Below, in pieces: positions 27,099 to 35,253 of a stretch of DNA of 64,000 bases; the stretch's first letter is position 1; each line of letters begins with the position of its first letter. Location of the stretch: assembly GCF_022549695.1 (NCBI RefSeq), contig NZ_JAKZGS010000002.1, positions 208,576-272,575 on the forward strand, in the 5' to 3' direction. The position numbers were made by a program, and so were the translations under genes. This DNA is from Belliella calami. GTDB taxonomy: Bacteria > Bacteroidota > Bacteroidia > Cytophagales > Cyclobacteriaceae. The notes beneath the pieces are model-generated. The model had not been told where the DNA came from. It did no database searches and worked only from the letters and a program-made list of their open reading frames with translations.

Positions 27099-27854
27099 TT
27101 AATTTTTTATACTTACGAAACCTCCATCTACAGGAAAGTTTGTACCGGTAATAAATGCGGCTTGATCCGAACAGATAAAGTATGCGGCTTCAGCAACTTC
27201 ATCTGGTGTCCCCATCCGGCCAATCGGTTGGGTTTTGGCCAATTTGTCATAAACTTCTTTTTCTTTACCAGGGTAATTTTTTGCCAAAAAATCATCTACA
27301 AAAGGAGTATGGATACGGGCAGGAGATAAACAATTGCACCGAATGCCTTCATTCACATAATCACAAGCAATCGAATAGGTCATAGAAAGAACAGCCCCTT
27401 TGGTCATCGAATACGCAAACCTGTCAGGAATTCCCACCGAAGACACAATGGAGGCCATGTTCAAAACAACTCCACCACGCCCCTTCATCCCAGGAATTAC
27501 AGTTTTGGTACAATTGAATATACCTTTAACATTGATATTGAACAGTCTATCAAAATCTGCAGTAGATGTCTTCTCTATATTTCCGACATGGGAGACCCCC
27601 GCATTATTGATCAAAACATCAATTGGCTCTATTATTTTTGCAAAAACTTCATTTACCTTATCTTGATCACTTACATCGCAGGTCAAAAAATCAACATGCC
27701 CATATGTCTTTTTTAAGTCTTCCAATACACTTTGACCCAAATCTATGTTTACATCTATCATATAAACATTTGCTCCCTTAGACAAGAATTTTTTTGTAAT
27801 AGCAAGACCAATCCCGCTTGCTCCACCAGTCACAACTACTGTTTTACCTTTCAT
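27099..27854 (-). CDS. SDR oxidoreductase, probable 2-keto-3-deoxy-L-fuconate dehydrogenase
   Basis: 251 residues. NAD site TGGASGIGLA, NNAG, catalytic Tyr-Lys in FAYSMTKG, and the C-terminal FPVDGGFVS. The arrangement with the FAH-family hydrolase next to it is that of 2-keto-3-deoxy-L-fuconate (or rhamnonate) oxidation, which makes the diketo substrate of that hydrolase. It is the first gene of the minus-strand cluster. It differs clearly from the SDRs at 22643 and 29479, so it is not a recent copy of either. Confidence 0.8.
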   Translation of the reverse strand: MKGKTVVVTGGASGIGLAITKKFLSKGANVYMIDVNIDLGQSVLEDLKKTYGHVDFLTCDVSDQDKVNEVFAKIIEPIDVLINNAGVSHVGNIEKTSTADFDRLFNINVKGIFNCTKTVIPGMKGRGGVVLNMASIVSSVGIPDRFAYSMTKGAVLSMTYSIACDYVNEGIRCNCLSPARIHTPFVDDFLAKNYPGKEKEVYDKLAKTQPIGRMGTPDEVAEAAYFICSDQAAFITGTNFPVDGGFVSIKN

Positions 27855-28029
27855 AGTTTATTGTTTAGATTTTGAATTCCAACAGGAACTTTTATTACAG
27901 CCATTATTTTCTATAAATGAAATATTTTGTTTTACAATGAACCAATCATGGCATAAAGAACAATTACTTCGTGATTCGAATCTTCTTGCAAGCATGCCAA
28001 GTTAATCCAATGATCCTCATCTTGCTTTT

Positions 28030-28326
28030 CTATAGTGCTTTAGGATACAAATGATTCACTAGCTTGTTTAAGTACATTTCTAAATTTGTGTAATGTGAAT
28101 GAAGATCATTTTCATTGGCGTCAGAAGGATCCCTTGGGTCAAGACCATTTTCCACTTCCCAAAGGTCTGGCATACCGTCTTGATCTGTGTCTATCATTAC
28201 TTCTCCTTTTTTTAAGATTGGCCATGAACCAACATCATTTTGCGAATCTATGATTCCATCAGAATTTTTTCCTATACCTTCCTTCAACCAAATACGAACG
28301 ATACAATCAAAAGAGGTAAGTAGGGT
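28030..28326 (-). pseudogene. C-terminal remnant of a pectate lyase
   Basis: The open frame (98 codons) begins just after a stop codon and has no sensible start. It reads GIIDSQNDVGSWPILKKG, then DTDQDGMPDLWEVENGLDP and YTNLEMYLNKLV. This is the end of Bacteroidota family 1 pectate lyases, including the Ca-binding DxDxDGMPD loop. The catalytic 300 or more residues are absent. It lies beside kduI, whose substrate comes from pectin lyase products, so a lyase gene was probably here and has been lost. Family call from memory of the pattern. Confidence 0.65.
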
Positions 28327-28425
28327 CTATTATTCATGATTTGTCAATTTATTTTTTTTGGGACAAAGGATTTGACCAAATTTGTTGCACAATAGTTGCA
28401 CATATGCAATGCAACATTCTAGTAT

Positions 28426-28445
28426 TTGAGCAATCGATTGCATAT
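28426..28445. promoter_or_regulatory. LacI-type operator upstream of the kdu-uxa operon
   Basis: TTGAGCAATCGATTGCATAT has the same GCAATCGATTGC core as the site at 18141, matching it at 16 of 20 positions. Confidence 0.65.
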
Positions 28446-28613
28446 TTATAAAGGTTTCTTCAAAATAAAAAAAATAATACAAGTTATTTTTTCAAATACA
28501 TCATTAACGATGTTTTTTAGAGTATTGGTAAAATATTATTTGGAAATAGCAGAAACTTAGGTCACTTAAACTTTTATGCAAAAAATTTGATTTTTTGAAA
28601 TATTATGTGGTAG

Positions 28614-28632
28614 TTTGCGCAAACGATTACAC
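28614..28632. promoter_or_regulatory. Second LacI-type operator, in the kduI leader
   Basis: TTTGCGCAAACGATTACAC matches the 18141 palindrome at about 15 of 20 positions and ends 11 bp before the corrected kduI ATG. Confidence 0.5.
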
Positions 28633-28642
28633 TAACCATACT

Positions 28643-29482
28643 ATGCACACTTTTATAGAAACAAGATACTCAAATCACCCTGGAGATGTCAAGCAATATG
28701 ACACTTCAAGACTAAGAGAACATTTCCTAATGGAAAATCTTTTCGTCAAAGATCAAATCAATGGGGTTTACACCTTGAATGATAGACTGATTGTAGGTGG
28801 TATTCATCCTTCATCAAAATCCATTAATTTGGAGACGGTTGATCAGTTGAAAGCACAATTTTTCTTGGAAAGAAGAGAAATAGGAATCATCAACGTAGGC
28901 CCTACTACTTCTATAGATGTGGACGGAACTACCTATGAACTCGCAAACAAAGAAGCATTATACATAGGTCAAGGAGCTAAAGACGTTGTCTTTCATCCTT
29001 TAAATTCTGGAGACACATTCCTTTATTTCAATTCTGCACCTGCACATCATGCTTACCCAACCAAAAAAGTTGGCAAGGACGATGCTGAAGTTGTCACACT
29101 TGGATCTTTAGAAAACTCAAATCACAGAACGATCTACAAATTATTGGTAAACTCTGTAGTCCCTACTTGTCAGCTACAAATGGGAATGACAGAATTGAAA
29201 CCAGGATCTGTATGGAATACCATGCCAGCACATACACATGACAGGAGAATGGAAGCCTATTTCTATTTTGACTTAGAAGCTGACCAAGCTGTATGTCACT
29301 ACATGGGACAGCCTGAAGAGACGAGACATATCTGGATGAAAAACCATCAGGCGATCATCTCTCCACCATGGTCTATTCACAGTGGAGCAGGAACCTCAAA
29401 TTACACATTTATTTGGGGTATGGCCGGTGAGAACTTGGATTATGGTGATATGGATATTGTAGCACCAACGAACTTAAAATGA
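28643..29482 (+). CDS. kduI: 5-dehydro-4-deoxy-D-glucuronate isomerase
   Basis: 279 residues from the ATG at 28643. It isomerises the unsaturated uronate product of pectate lyase to 3-deoxy-D-glycero-2,5-hexodiulosonate. The family start is ETRYSNHPGDVKQYDTSRLR; the frame is open from a TTG at 28595, but those 16 codons carry an operator and are not family-like. The cupin metal site is PAHTHDRRMEAYFYFDL. The stop overlaps kduD by 4 bp. Confidence 0.93.
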   Translation: MHTFIETRYSNHPGDVKQYDTSRLREHFLMENLFVKDQINGVYTLNDRLIVGGIHPSSKSINLETVDQLKAQFFLERREIGIINVGPTTSIDVDGTTYELANKEALYIGQGAKDVVFHPLNSGDTFLYFNSAPAHHAYPTKKVGKDDAEVVTLGSLENSNHRTIYKLLVNSVVPTCQLQMGMTELKPGSVWNTMPAHTHDRRMEAYFYFDLEADQAVCHYMGQPEETRHIWMKNHQAIISPPWSIHSGAGTSNYTFIWGMAGENLDYGDMDIVAPTNLK

Positions 29483-30261
29483 AAAACCTATTCAACCTAG
29501 AGGGAAAAGTTGCTTTAATCACCGGAGCAACCCATGGACTGGGAATGGCTATGGCCAAGGCTTTGGCACAACACGGTGCCACCTTGGTCATAAATGGCCA
29601 TACGCCATCAAAAATGGAACTGGCAATCGAAGAGTATAAAAAAGAGGGAATTACTGCCCATGGATATCTTTTTGATGTCACTGATGCTGCAAAAGTTGCG
29701 GAGAACATTGAAAAAATCGAAGCTGAAGTTGGTCCAATAGATATATTGATCAATAATGCCGGAATGATCATGCGTGTACCTGCCTTAGACATGGATCCTT
29801 CTGATTTCAGAAAAGTCATTGATGTGGATTTGGTATCACCATTTATCCTTTCCCAAGCGGTAGGAAGATCCATGGTCAAAAGAGGTGGTGGAAAAATCAT
29901 CAACATCTGCTCCATGATGAGTGAATTGGGAAGAGATACGGTAAGTGCTTATGCTGCCGCAAAAGGTGGACTGAAAATGCTAACCAAGAATCTCGCAACA
30001 GAATGGGCAAAATACAATATCCAAGTGAATGGTATAGGGCCAGGTTACTTTGCTACAGAACAAACAGCACCTATTCGTGTAGATGGTCACCCATTCAACG
30101 ACTGGATAGTAAGTAGGACACCTGCCGGAAAATGGGGTGATCCTGATGATTTGGCTGGAGCAGTAGTTTTCCTATCAAGCAAAGCAAGTGACTTTGTAAA
30201 TGGCCAAATCCTCTATGTAGATGGAGGAATTCTTGCGACTATAGGCAAGCCAAGAGAGTAA
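29479..30261 (+). CDS. kduD: SDR dehydrogenase, KduD/gluconate 5-dehydrogenase type
   Basis: 260 residues. NAD(P) site TGATHGLGMA, NNAGMIMR, catalytic Tyr-Lys in AYAAAKGG, C-terminal YVDGGILA. Directly after kduI with a 4-bp overlap, it most likely reduces 3-deoxy-2,5-hexodiulosonate to 2-keto-3-deoxygluconate. Such proteins are often labelled gluconate 5-dehydrogenase; the context decides for KduD. Confidence 0.87.
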   Translation: MKNLFNLEGKVALITGATHGLGMAMAKALAQHGATLVINGHTPSKMELAIEEYKKEGITAHGYLFDVTDAAKVAENIEKIEAEVGPIDILINNAGMIMRVPALDMDPSDFRKVIDVDLVSPFILSQAVGRSMVKRGGGKIINICSMMSELGRDTVSAYAAAKGGLKMLTKNLATEWAKYNIQVNGIGPGYFATEQTAPIRVDGHPFNDWIVSRTPAGKWGDPDDLAGAVVFLSSKASDFVNGQILYVDGGILATIGKPRE

Positions 30262-30264
30262 TAT

Positions 30265-31290
30265 ATGAAAAAAGGCAAGGCAACAATTCATGATATCGCT
30301 GAAAAGCTGAATATCACAGCTTCCACGGTATCTAGAGCGCTAAATGACAATCCCAGAATTTCTGAAAACACGAAAAAGCTGGTTTTGAAGATGGCAAAAC
30401 AGCTGAATTATCAGCCAAATCACATCGCTTCTGCCTTGAGGAGTGGAAAAAGTAAGTTGATAGGCGTATTGGTGCCTACTGCAAACAGAAACTTTTTCTC
30501 CTCTGTAGTAAGGGGAATAGAGGATATAGCGAATGAGCTTGATTACAAGGTGATCATCTCGCAATCTTATGAAGACTCTGAAAAAGAAATCCAAAACATC
30601 GAAGCGCTCCTGAATGCACGAGTAGATGGAATTATCGCCTCCATTGGAAAAAACACCGAGAATTTTGATCATTTCCAAAAAGTATTGGACAAAGGAATAC
30701 CACTGGTACTTTTCGATAGGATCACCAATCAACTTGACGTAAGCCAAGTAGTAATCGATGATTACCAAGGCGCCTATGACACTACCAAACATTTGATTGA
30801 AGTGGGCTGTAAAAGAATTGCACATTTTACTTCACCGAAGAAAATAAATATTTACAAAGAACGACTTCGTGGTTATGAGGACGCTTTGAAGGATTTTGGC
30901 ATTCCATTCGATCCCGAGCTGATCGAAGAAAGCAACATGCAGCTAGAAGATGGCAGAACCTCTATGGAAAACCTCATCAACAAAGGGATTGTATTCGATG
31001 CTGTTTTTTCTTCCTCAGATTACGCTGTTATGGGTGCAATGCAGGTACTTAGGGAACATAAAATCACCGTACCTGATCAAGTAAAGCTTGCAGGCTTTGG
31101 GAATGAACCATTTACGTCATTTACTGCCCCTCCTATCACAACTGTTGACCAAAAAAGTATTCCGATGGGAAGAGTGACAGCCGAGACTTTCTTTGAGTTG
31201 CTGAAGTTGGATGGCAAGAAAGGAAACAATCAAAAAACAGTGCTCAAACCTGAATTGATCATTAGAGAATCTACCCAAAAAAGTAATTAA
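30265..31290 (+). CDS. LacI family transcriptional regulator of uronate genes
   Basis: 341 residues. The helix-turn-helix is at about 5-50 (ATIHDIAEKLNITASTVSRA, then hinge helix PNHIASALRSGKS). The periplasmic-binding-like effector domain follows (about 60-335) with VLFDRITNQL and GFGNEPF. It sits inside the operon, 3 bp after kduD and 25 bp before uxaC. The palindromes with central CG at 18141, 28426 and 28614 are its likely sites; a keto-deoxy acid is the likely inducer. Both are inferences. Confidence 0.9.
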   Translation: MKKGKATIHDIAEKLNITASTVSRALNDNPRISENTKKLVLKMAKQLNYQPNHIASALRSGKSKLIGVLVPTANRNFFSSVVRGIEDIANELDYKVIISQSYEDSEKEIQNIEALLNARVDGIIASIGKNTENFDHFQKVLDKGIPLVLFDRITNQLDVSQVVIDDYQGAYDTTKHLIEVGCKRIAHFTSPKKINIYKERLRGYEDALKDFGIPFDPELIEESNMQLEDGRTSMENLINKGIVFDAVFSSSDYAVMGAMQVLREHKITVPDQVKLAGFGNEPFTSFTAPPITTVDQKSIPMGRVTAETFFELLKLDGKKGNNQKTVLKPELIIRESTQKSN

Positions 31291-31315
31291 AACCTATACA
31301 TAACCATCAATCAAA

Positions 31316-32737
31316 ATGATTTCAGCAACTGCAAACCAAAGCAAGTTTCTTTCAGAAGACTTTCTTCTAAAAAGTGATTTTGCCAAAATGCTTTACCATG
31401 ATTTTGCTGCTAAGCTTCCTATAATCGATTACCATTGTCACTTGTCCCCACAGGATATTGCGACTAATCGAAAATTCAATACCATCTCAGAAGTTTGGCT
31501 CGCAGGGGATCATTATAAATGGAGAGCAATGAGAACCCTTGGAATTAATGAAAAATTCATAACAGGGAAAGCTTCTGATGAAGAAAAATTCCAAAAATGG
31601 GCAGAAACTGTTCCATACACTCTGAGAAACCCGCTTTATCATTGGACTCATTTGGAACTTCAGCGATACTTTGGAATCAATGACTTGCTATCAGCAGATT
31701 CTGGAAAAGTTATCTATCAGGAAACCTCCTCTCTCCTTCAAAGTCCAGACTTTCACACCCAAGGTTTGCTCAAAAAGATGAATGTAGAATTGGTATGCTC
31801 TACAGACGATCCGATTGATTCTTTGGAGTTTCACAAGATCGCAGCAACTAGCAGTCCTGATACAAAACTTTTGCCTACATTCAGACCTGACAAAGTCTAT
31901 GCAGTAGAAAGTAGCACACAATACAAAGCTTACATCGAAAAGCTTGCTACGGCATCAAGTATAGAAATCAAAAACTATGACGACTTGGTTTCTGCTCTCA
32001 AAAACAGAATCAATTACTTTGCAGAAAACGGCGGAAGTCTTTCAGATCATGGTCTTGAGCAATTGTATTTCTTTGAGCTTGGAGCTTTGGATATTCATGC
32101 CATCTATTTGAAAGTGAATGATGGAAATGAGCTTTCTCAAGAAGAAATCCAGTATTTCAAATTCCATACTTTATATGAACTGTGCAAAATGTACCATGCC
32201 AAAGGCTGGACACAGCAGTTCCATTTGGGAGCATTGAGAAATACAAATAAAAGAATGCTTGCGACGCTTGGTCCAGACACGGGATTTGACTCGATTGGGG
32301 ATTTTTCTCAAGCAAGGGCTATGGCGAGCTTCCTTAACCTACTCGACAGTACAGACCAATTGTCCAAAACCATTCTTTATAACCTGAACCCATCTGACAA
32401 CGAAGTATTGGCGACAATGGTCGGTAACTTCAATGATGGATCTGTAAAAGGAAAAGTACAATTTGGATCAGCTTGGTGGTTTTTGGATCAAAAAGATGGA
32501 ATGGAAAAACAAATCAATGCATTGTCCAATATGGGATTGTTGAGCTGTTTTGTGGGAATGCTGACAGATTCGAGAAGTTTCCTTTCGTTTCCTAGACATG
32601 AATATTTCAGAAGGATTCTTTGTAACCTGATCGGTCAAGATGTCGAGAATGGCGAGCTACCTGCAGATGAGGCTTGGTTAGGGAAAATAGTGTCTGACAT
32701 ATCTTACCACAATGCAAAGGAATATTTCAAATTTTAA
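31316..32737 (+). CDS. uxaC: Glucuronate/galacturonate isomerase
   Basis: 473 residues, family length. It converts D-glucuronate to fructuronate and D-galacturonate to tagaturonate. Typical motifs: IDYHCHLSPQDIA with metal His residues near the N-terminus, FHLGALRNTNKRM in the middle and DSRSFLSFPRHEYFRRILCN near the end. Third enzyme gene of the kdu-uxa operon, 14 bp before uxaB. Confidence 0.95.
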   Translation: MISATANQSKFLSEDFLLKSDFAKMLYHDFAAKLPIIDYHCHLSPQDIATNRKFNTISEVWLAGDHYKWRAMRTLGINEKFITGKASDEEKFQKWAETVPYTLRNPLYHWTHLELQRYFGINDLLSADSGKVIYQETSSLLQSPDFHTQGLLKKMNVELVCSTDDPIDSLEFHKIAATSSPDTKLLPTFRPDKVYAVESSTQYKAYIEKLATASSIEIKNYDDLVSALKNRINYFAENGGSLSDHGLEQLYFFELGALDIHAIYLKVNDGNELSQEEIQYFKFHTLYELCKMYHAKGWTQQFHLGALRNTNKRMLATLGPDTGFDSIGDFSQARAMASFLNLLDSTDQLSKTILYNLNPSDNEVLATMVGNFNDGSVKGKVQFGSAWWFLDQKDGMEKQINALSNMGLLSCFVGMLTDSRSFLSFPRHEYFRRILCNLIGQDVENGELPADEAWLGKIVSDISYHNAKEYFKF

Positions 32738-32751
32738 TCATACACATCCAA

Positions 32752-34158
32752 ATGAAATCACTGAATAGGACTAATGTAAGTGTAGAAAAAAAGCCAATCA
32801 AAGTTCTTCAATTTGGCGAAGGCAATTTCCTGAGGGGATTTGTGGATTGGATGATTGAAGAAATGAATGAAAAAGCAGGTTTCAATGGAGATGTGCAAAT
32901 CATTCAGCCTCTTGCACAAGGTTTGGGCCAAATGCTTAATGATCAGGATGGCCTTTTTCATGTAAAACTGCAGGGGTTACAAAATGGAGCCACAGTAGAT
33001 CAAACAAAATTGATCACATGTGTTCAAGGTGTCACAAACCCTTTTGAGGATTATCCTGCTTACTTGGAATTGGGCAAAAATCCTGATTTGAAATTTGTGA
33101 TTTCAAATACCACTGAGGCGGGTATTGCATTTGACGAAAATGACAATGAAATAGACCAATTATCCAACACTTTTCCCGGTAAATTGGCAGCACTTCTATA
33201 CACGAGATTCAAGCATTTCGAAGGCAACGCTGACAAAGGGCTCGTTGTGATCCCTTGTGAACTGATAGATAAAAACGGCGAGCAACTGAAAGCTGCATTG
33301 TTGAAATATGCAAAGCTTTGGAAATTGTCATCTGAGTTTGTGGGTTGGATGGAGAAAAACTGCACATTTTGCAACACATTGGTCGATAGGATTGTACCAG
33401 GATTCCCGAAAGACACCATCAAAGAAATTCAACAAGAATTGGATTTTGAGGACAATTTGGTCGTAATGGCAGAGCCATTTCACCTTTGGGTAATCGAAGG
33501 CTCTGAAGATTTGGAAGAGATTTTTCCTGGACCAAAAGCAGGACTTCAAGTGAAATTCGTCAAAGATCAGTCACCATACAGAACCAGAAAAGTCAGAATC
33601 CTCAACGGTGCACATACTGCTTTGGTACCTGTTGCATATTTGGCTGGCTTGAGAACTGTCAGAGAGTCTGTTGAAGACGAAGTAATCGGAGAATACATCC
33701 GAGAGACCATATACAATGAAATCATGCCAACTTTGGACCTTTCTGAAGATGAATTGAGCCAATTTGCTGCTGATGTTTTAGATAGATTTAGAAATCCATT
33801 TATCAAACATGAATTAAGCTCTATTGCTTTGAATTCAATTTCCAAGTTCAAAGTAAGGGTTTTGCCAAGTCTTCTAGAATACAAATCGAGGAAAGGCACT
33901 TGGCCCAAAAACCTTATCAGATCCTTTGGAGCATTGATTCAATTCTACAAAGGAGAGTCCAGTGGAGAGAAAATCCCAGTTCAGGATGATCCTGCCATCA
34001 TGGCTTTCTTTACAGATCAGTGGAGCAATTCAGACCTTGATATGATTGTCACAAACACGCTTGCCAAAGTGGAATTCTGGGGAGAAAATTTGAACAATCA
34101 TGAAGGATTAGCGGAGGCCATAGTAGCTTCAATAGAGACCATGGCAAGCAATAACTAA
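32752..34158 (+). CDS. uxaB: Tagaturonate reductase
   Basis: 468 residues of the mannitol dehydrogenase family. N-terminal NAD-binding part with VLQFGEGNFLRGFVDWMI; the catalytic Lys-Asn-His region has RKVRILNGAHTALVPVAYLA. It reduces tagaturonate to altronate, feeding UxaA. Fructuronate reductase is the close alternative. Last gene of the operon, followed by a terminator. Confidence 0.93.
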   Translation: MKSLNRTNVSVEKKPIKVLQFGEGNFLRGFVDWMIEEMNEKAGFNGDVQIIQPLAQGLGQMLNDQDGLFHVKLQGLQNGATVDQTKLITCVQGVTNPFEDYPAYLELGKNPDLKFVISNTTEAGIAFDENDNEIDQLSNTFPGKLAALLYTRFKHFEGNADKGLVVIPCELIDKNGEQLKAALLKYAKLWKLSSEFVGWMEKNCTFCNTLVDRIVPGFPKDTIKEIQQELDFEDNLVVMAEPFHLWVIEGSEDLEEIFPGPKAGLQVKFVKDQSPYRTRKVRILNGAHTALVPVAYLAGLRTVRESVEDEVIGEYIRETIYNEIMPTLDLSEDELSQFAADVLDRFRNPFIKHELSSIALNSISKFKVRVLPSLLEYKSRKGTWPKNLIRSFGALIQFYKGESSGEKIPVQDDPAIMAFFTDQWSNSDLDMIVTNTLAKVEFWGENLNNHEGLAEAIVASIETMASNN

Positions 34159-34190
34159 CATATTTGTAATTTATTTGGGTTATTTACAGA

Positions 34191-34226
34191 AAACAGAAGG
34201 TTCTATGAATCTTCTGTTTTTTTTTT
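34191..34226 (+). terminator. Terminator of the kdu-uxa operon
   Basis: AAACAGAAG pairs with CTTCTGTTT across an 11-base loop, and the 3' arm runs on into a tract of T to 34226. Confidence 0.9.
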
Positions 34227-34363
34227 GTCAAAACCCCTTCTTTTTGATCTTTAATTTTTGGTATCGACTCATTTGATTTCAATAACAAAAGGATCAATTT
34301 ACAATCCAAAAACAGGGTTAAAGAGTATTTTCTAAACATTGGTAAAGGAACAAGAAATTTAAT

Positions 34364-34371
34364 TACTTTTG
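34364..34371 (+). promoter_or_regulatory. -7 promoter box of the Gre-like gene
   Basis: TACTTTTG is a perfect TAnnTTTG box ending 4 bp before the ATG, with TTGG about 21 bp upstream as a possible -33. Transcription would start at or next to the ATG, implying a leaderless or nearly leaderless message. Confidence 0.5.
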
Positions 34372-34375
34372 CGGC

Positions 34376-34837
34376 ATGATAAATTCAACTGATCAAATAA
34401 AACCAGCTCTTCTGGCACGCTCTCAAGAAATCTTGAGGGATCAGATTAAAGATATTCAAGAGCAATTAAAGAATTTGCAGCAGTCATCTGAGATAGAAGA
34501 AAAAAGCTCAGCTGGAGACAAATATGAAACCCATCAAGAAGTACTAAACCAAAACAGAGACTTACTCCAAAAAAGACTTTCTTCGACAAAAATGATGTTG
34601 AATCAAATCAATGCTGTACCTGTGAAGCCAATAGCTACAGTAGAAGAAGGTTCACTTCTTGAAGTACCGATGGGAAAAGTTTGGGTATCAGTACCAATGG
34701 GGAAAGTTAACCTAGACGGAGTTGATTATCTTTTAGTTTCAAAAGAATCTCCCTTGATATCAGCACTTTGGGGCTTGAAAGAAGGTGAAGAAGGAGAATT
34801 TAGAGGAAGTAAAGTGAAGATTGAAAAAATATCATGA
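34376..34837 (+). CDS. GreA/GreB-like coiled-coil protein
   Basis: 153 residues. An N-terminal coiled coil (about 15-80, LRDQIKDIQEQLKNLQQSSE) is followed by a small beta domain ending DYLLVSKESPLISALWGLKE, then GEEGEF, as in the C-terminal domain of Gre factors. Related Bacteroidota proteins are sometimes mislabelled 3-oxoacyl-ACP synthase. Role near RNA polymerase is inferred from the fold only; the acidic Gre tip residues are not clearly conserved. Confidence 0.7.
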   Translation: MINSTDQIKPALLARSQEILRDQIKDIQEQLKNLQQSSEIEEKSSAGDKYETHQEVLNQNRDLLQKRLSSTKMMLNQINAVPVKPIATVEEGSLLEVPMGKVWVSVPMGKVNLDGVDYLLVSKESPLISALWGLKEGEEGEFRGSKVKIEKIS

Positions 34838-34899
34838 TCTGTTATTAGAGACCAAACATAAACATTCGAAAACAAGCGTTTTAAGTACGTAAAATTGAT

Positions 34900-34940
34900 A
34901 AAAATACCCAAACCCAGTCGGTTTGGGTATTTTTATTTTA
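34900..34940 (+). terminator. Strong terminator after the Gre-like gene
   Basis: AAAAATACCCAAACC and GGTTTGGGTATTTTT form a perfect 15-bp stem with a 5-base loop. Confidence 0.95.
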
Positions 34941-35148
34941 AAAAAGGAAGGATTACAAAATGAGATTTTATCTAATTGAAATACATTAATTTAGATATGA
35001 TATTTTTTCTCTAAAAACCACCAAATTGATTTTGTTGAATATTTTTTGATTCTGAGTAATAAATACATTTATTAATAGAATAAGTCTATAAATAGCAAAG
35101 AGACTTACTTGTTTACAAAATACATTAAACAAAACATAAAATTATGAA

Positions 35149-35184
35149 ATGCTTTTTTCTATGGTTTTCCAGCGAAAAAAGCAT
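35149..35184 (+). promoter_or_regulatory. Leader hairpin upstream of the adhesin gene
   Basis: ATGCTTTTTTC and GAAAAAAGCAT form a perfect 11-bp stem with a 14-base loop, 69 bp before the ATG. No T-run follows, so it is not a standard terminator. Confidence 0.5.
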
Positions 35185-35253
35185 CAAATAAACATGCGAT
35201 TTGGTCTAGGCTAAATCATTGGAAAAAGACGTACATGCATCAAAATTTCGTCT

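Larger units (their letters stand above)
28327..28642. other. Regulatory gap before kduI
   Basis: AT-rich, no gene. It contains two LacI-type palindromes (28426-28445 and 28614-28632) whose centres are 189 bp apart, and short GCAAC/GTTGC inverted words at 28384-28415. Confidence 0.6.
34838..35253. other. Intergenic before the giant adhesin
   Basis: Contains the Gre-like gene terminator and a leader hairpin (35149-35184). The remainder is AT-rich with no visible gene. Confidence 0.5.
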
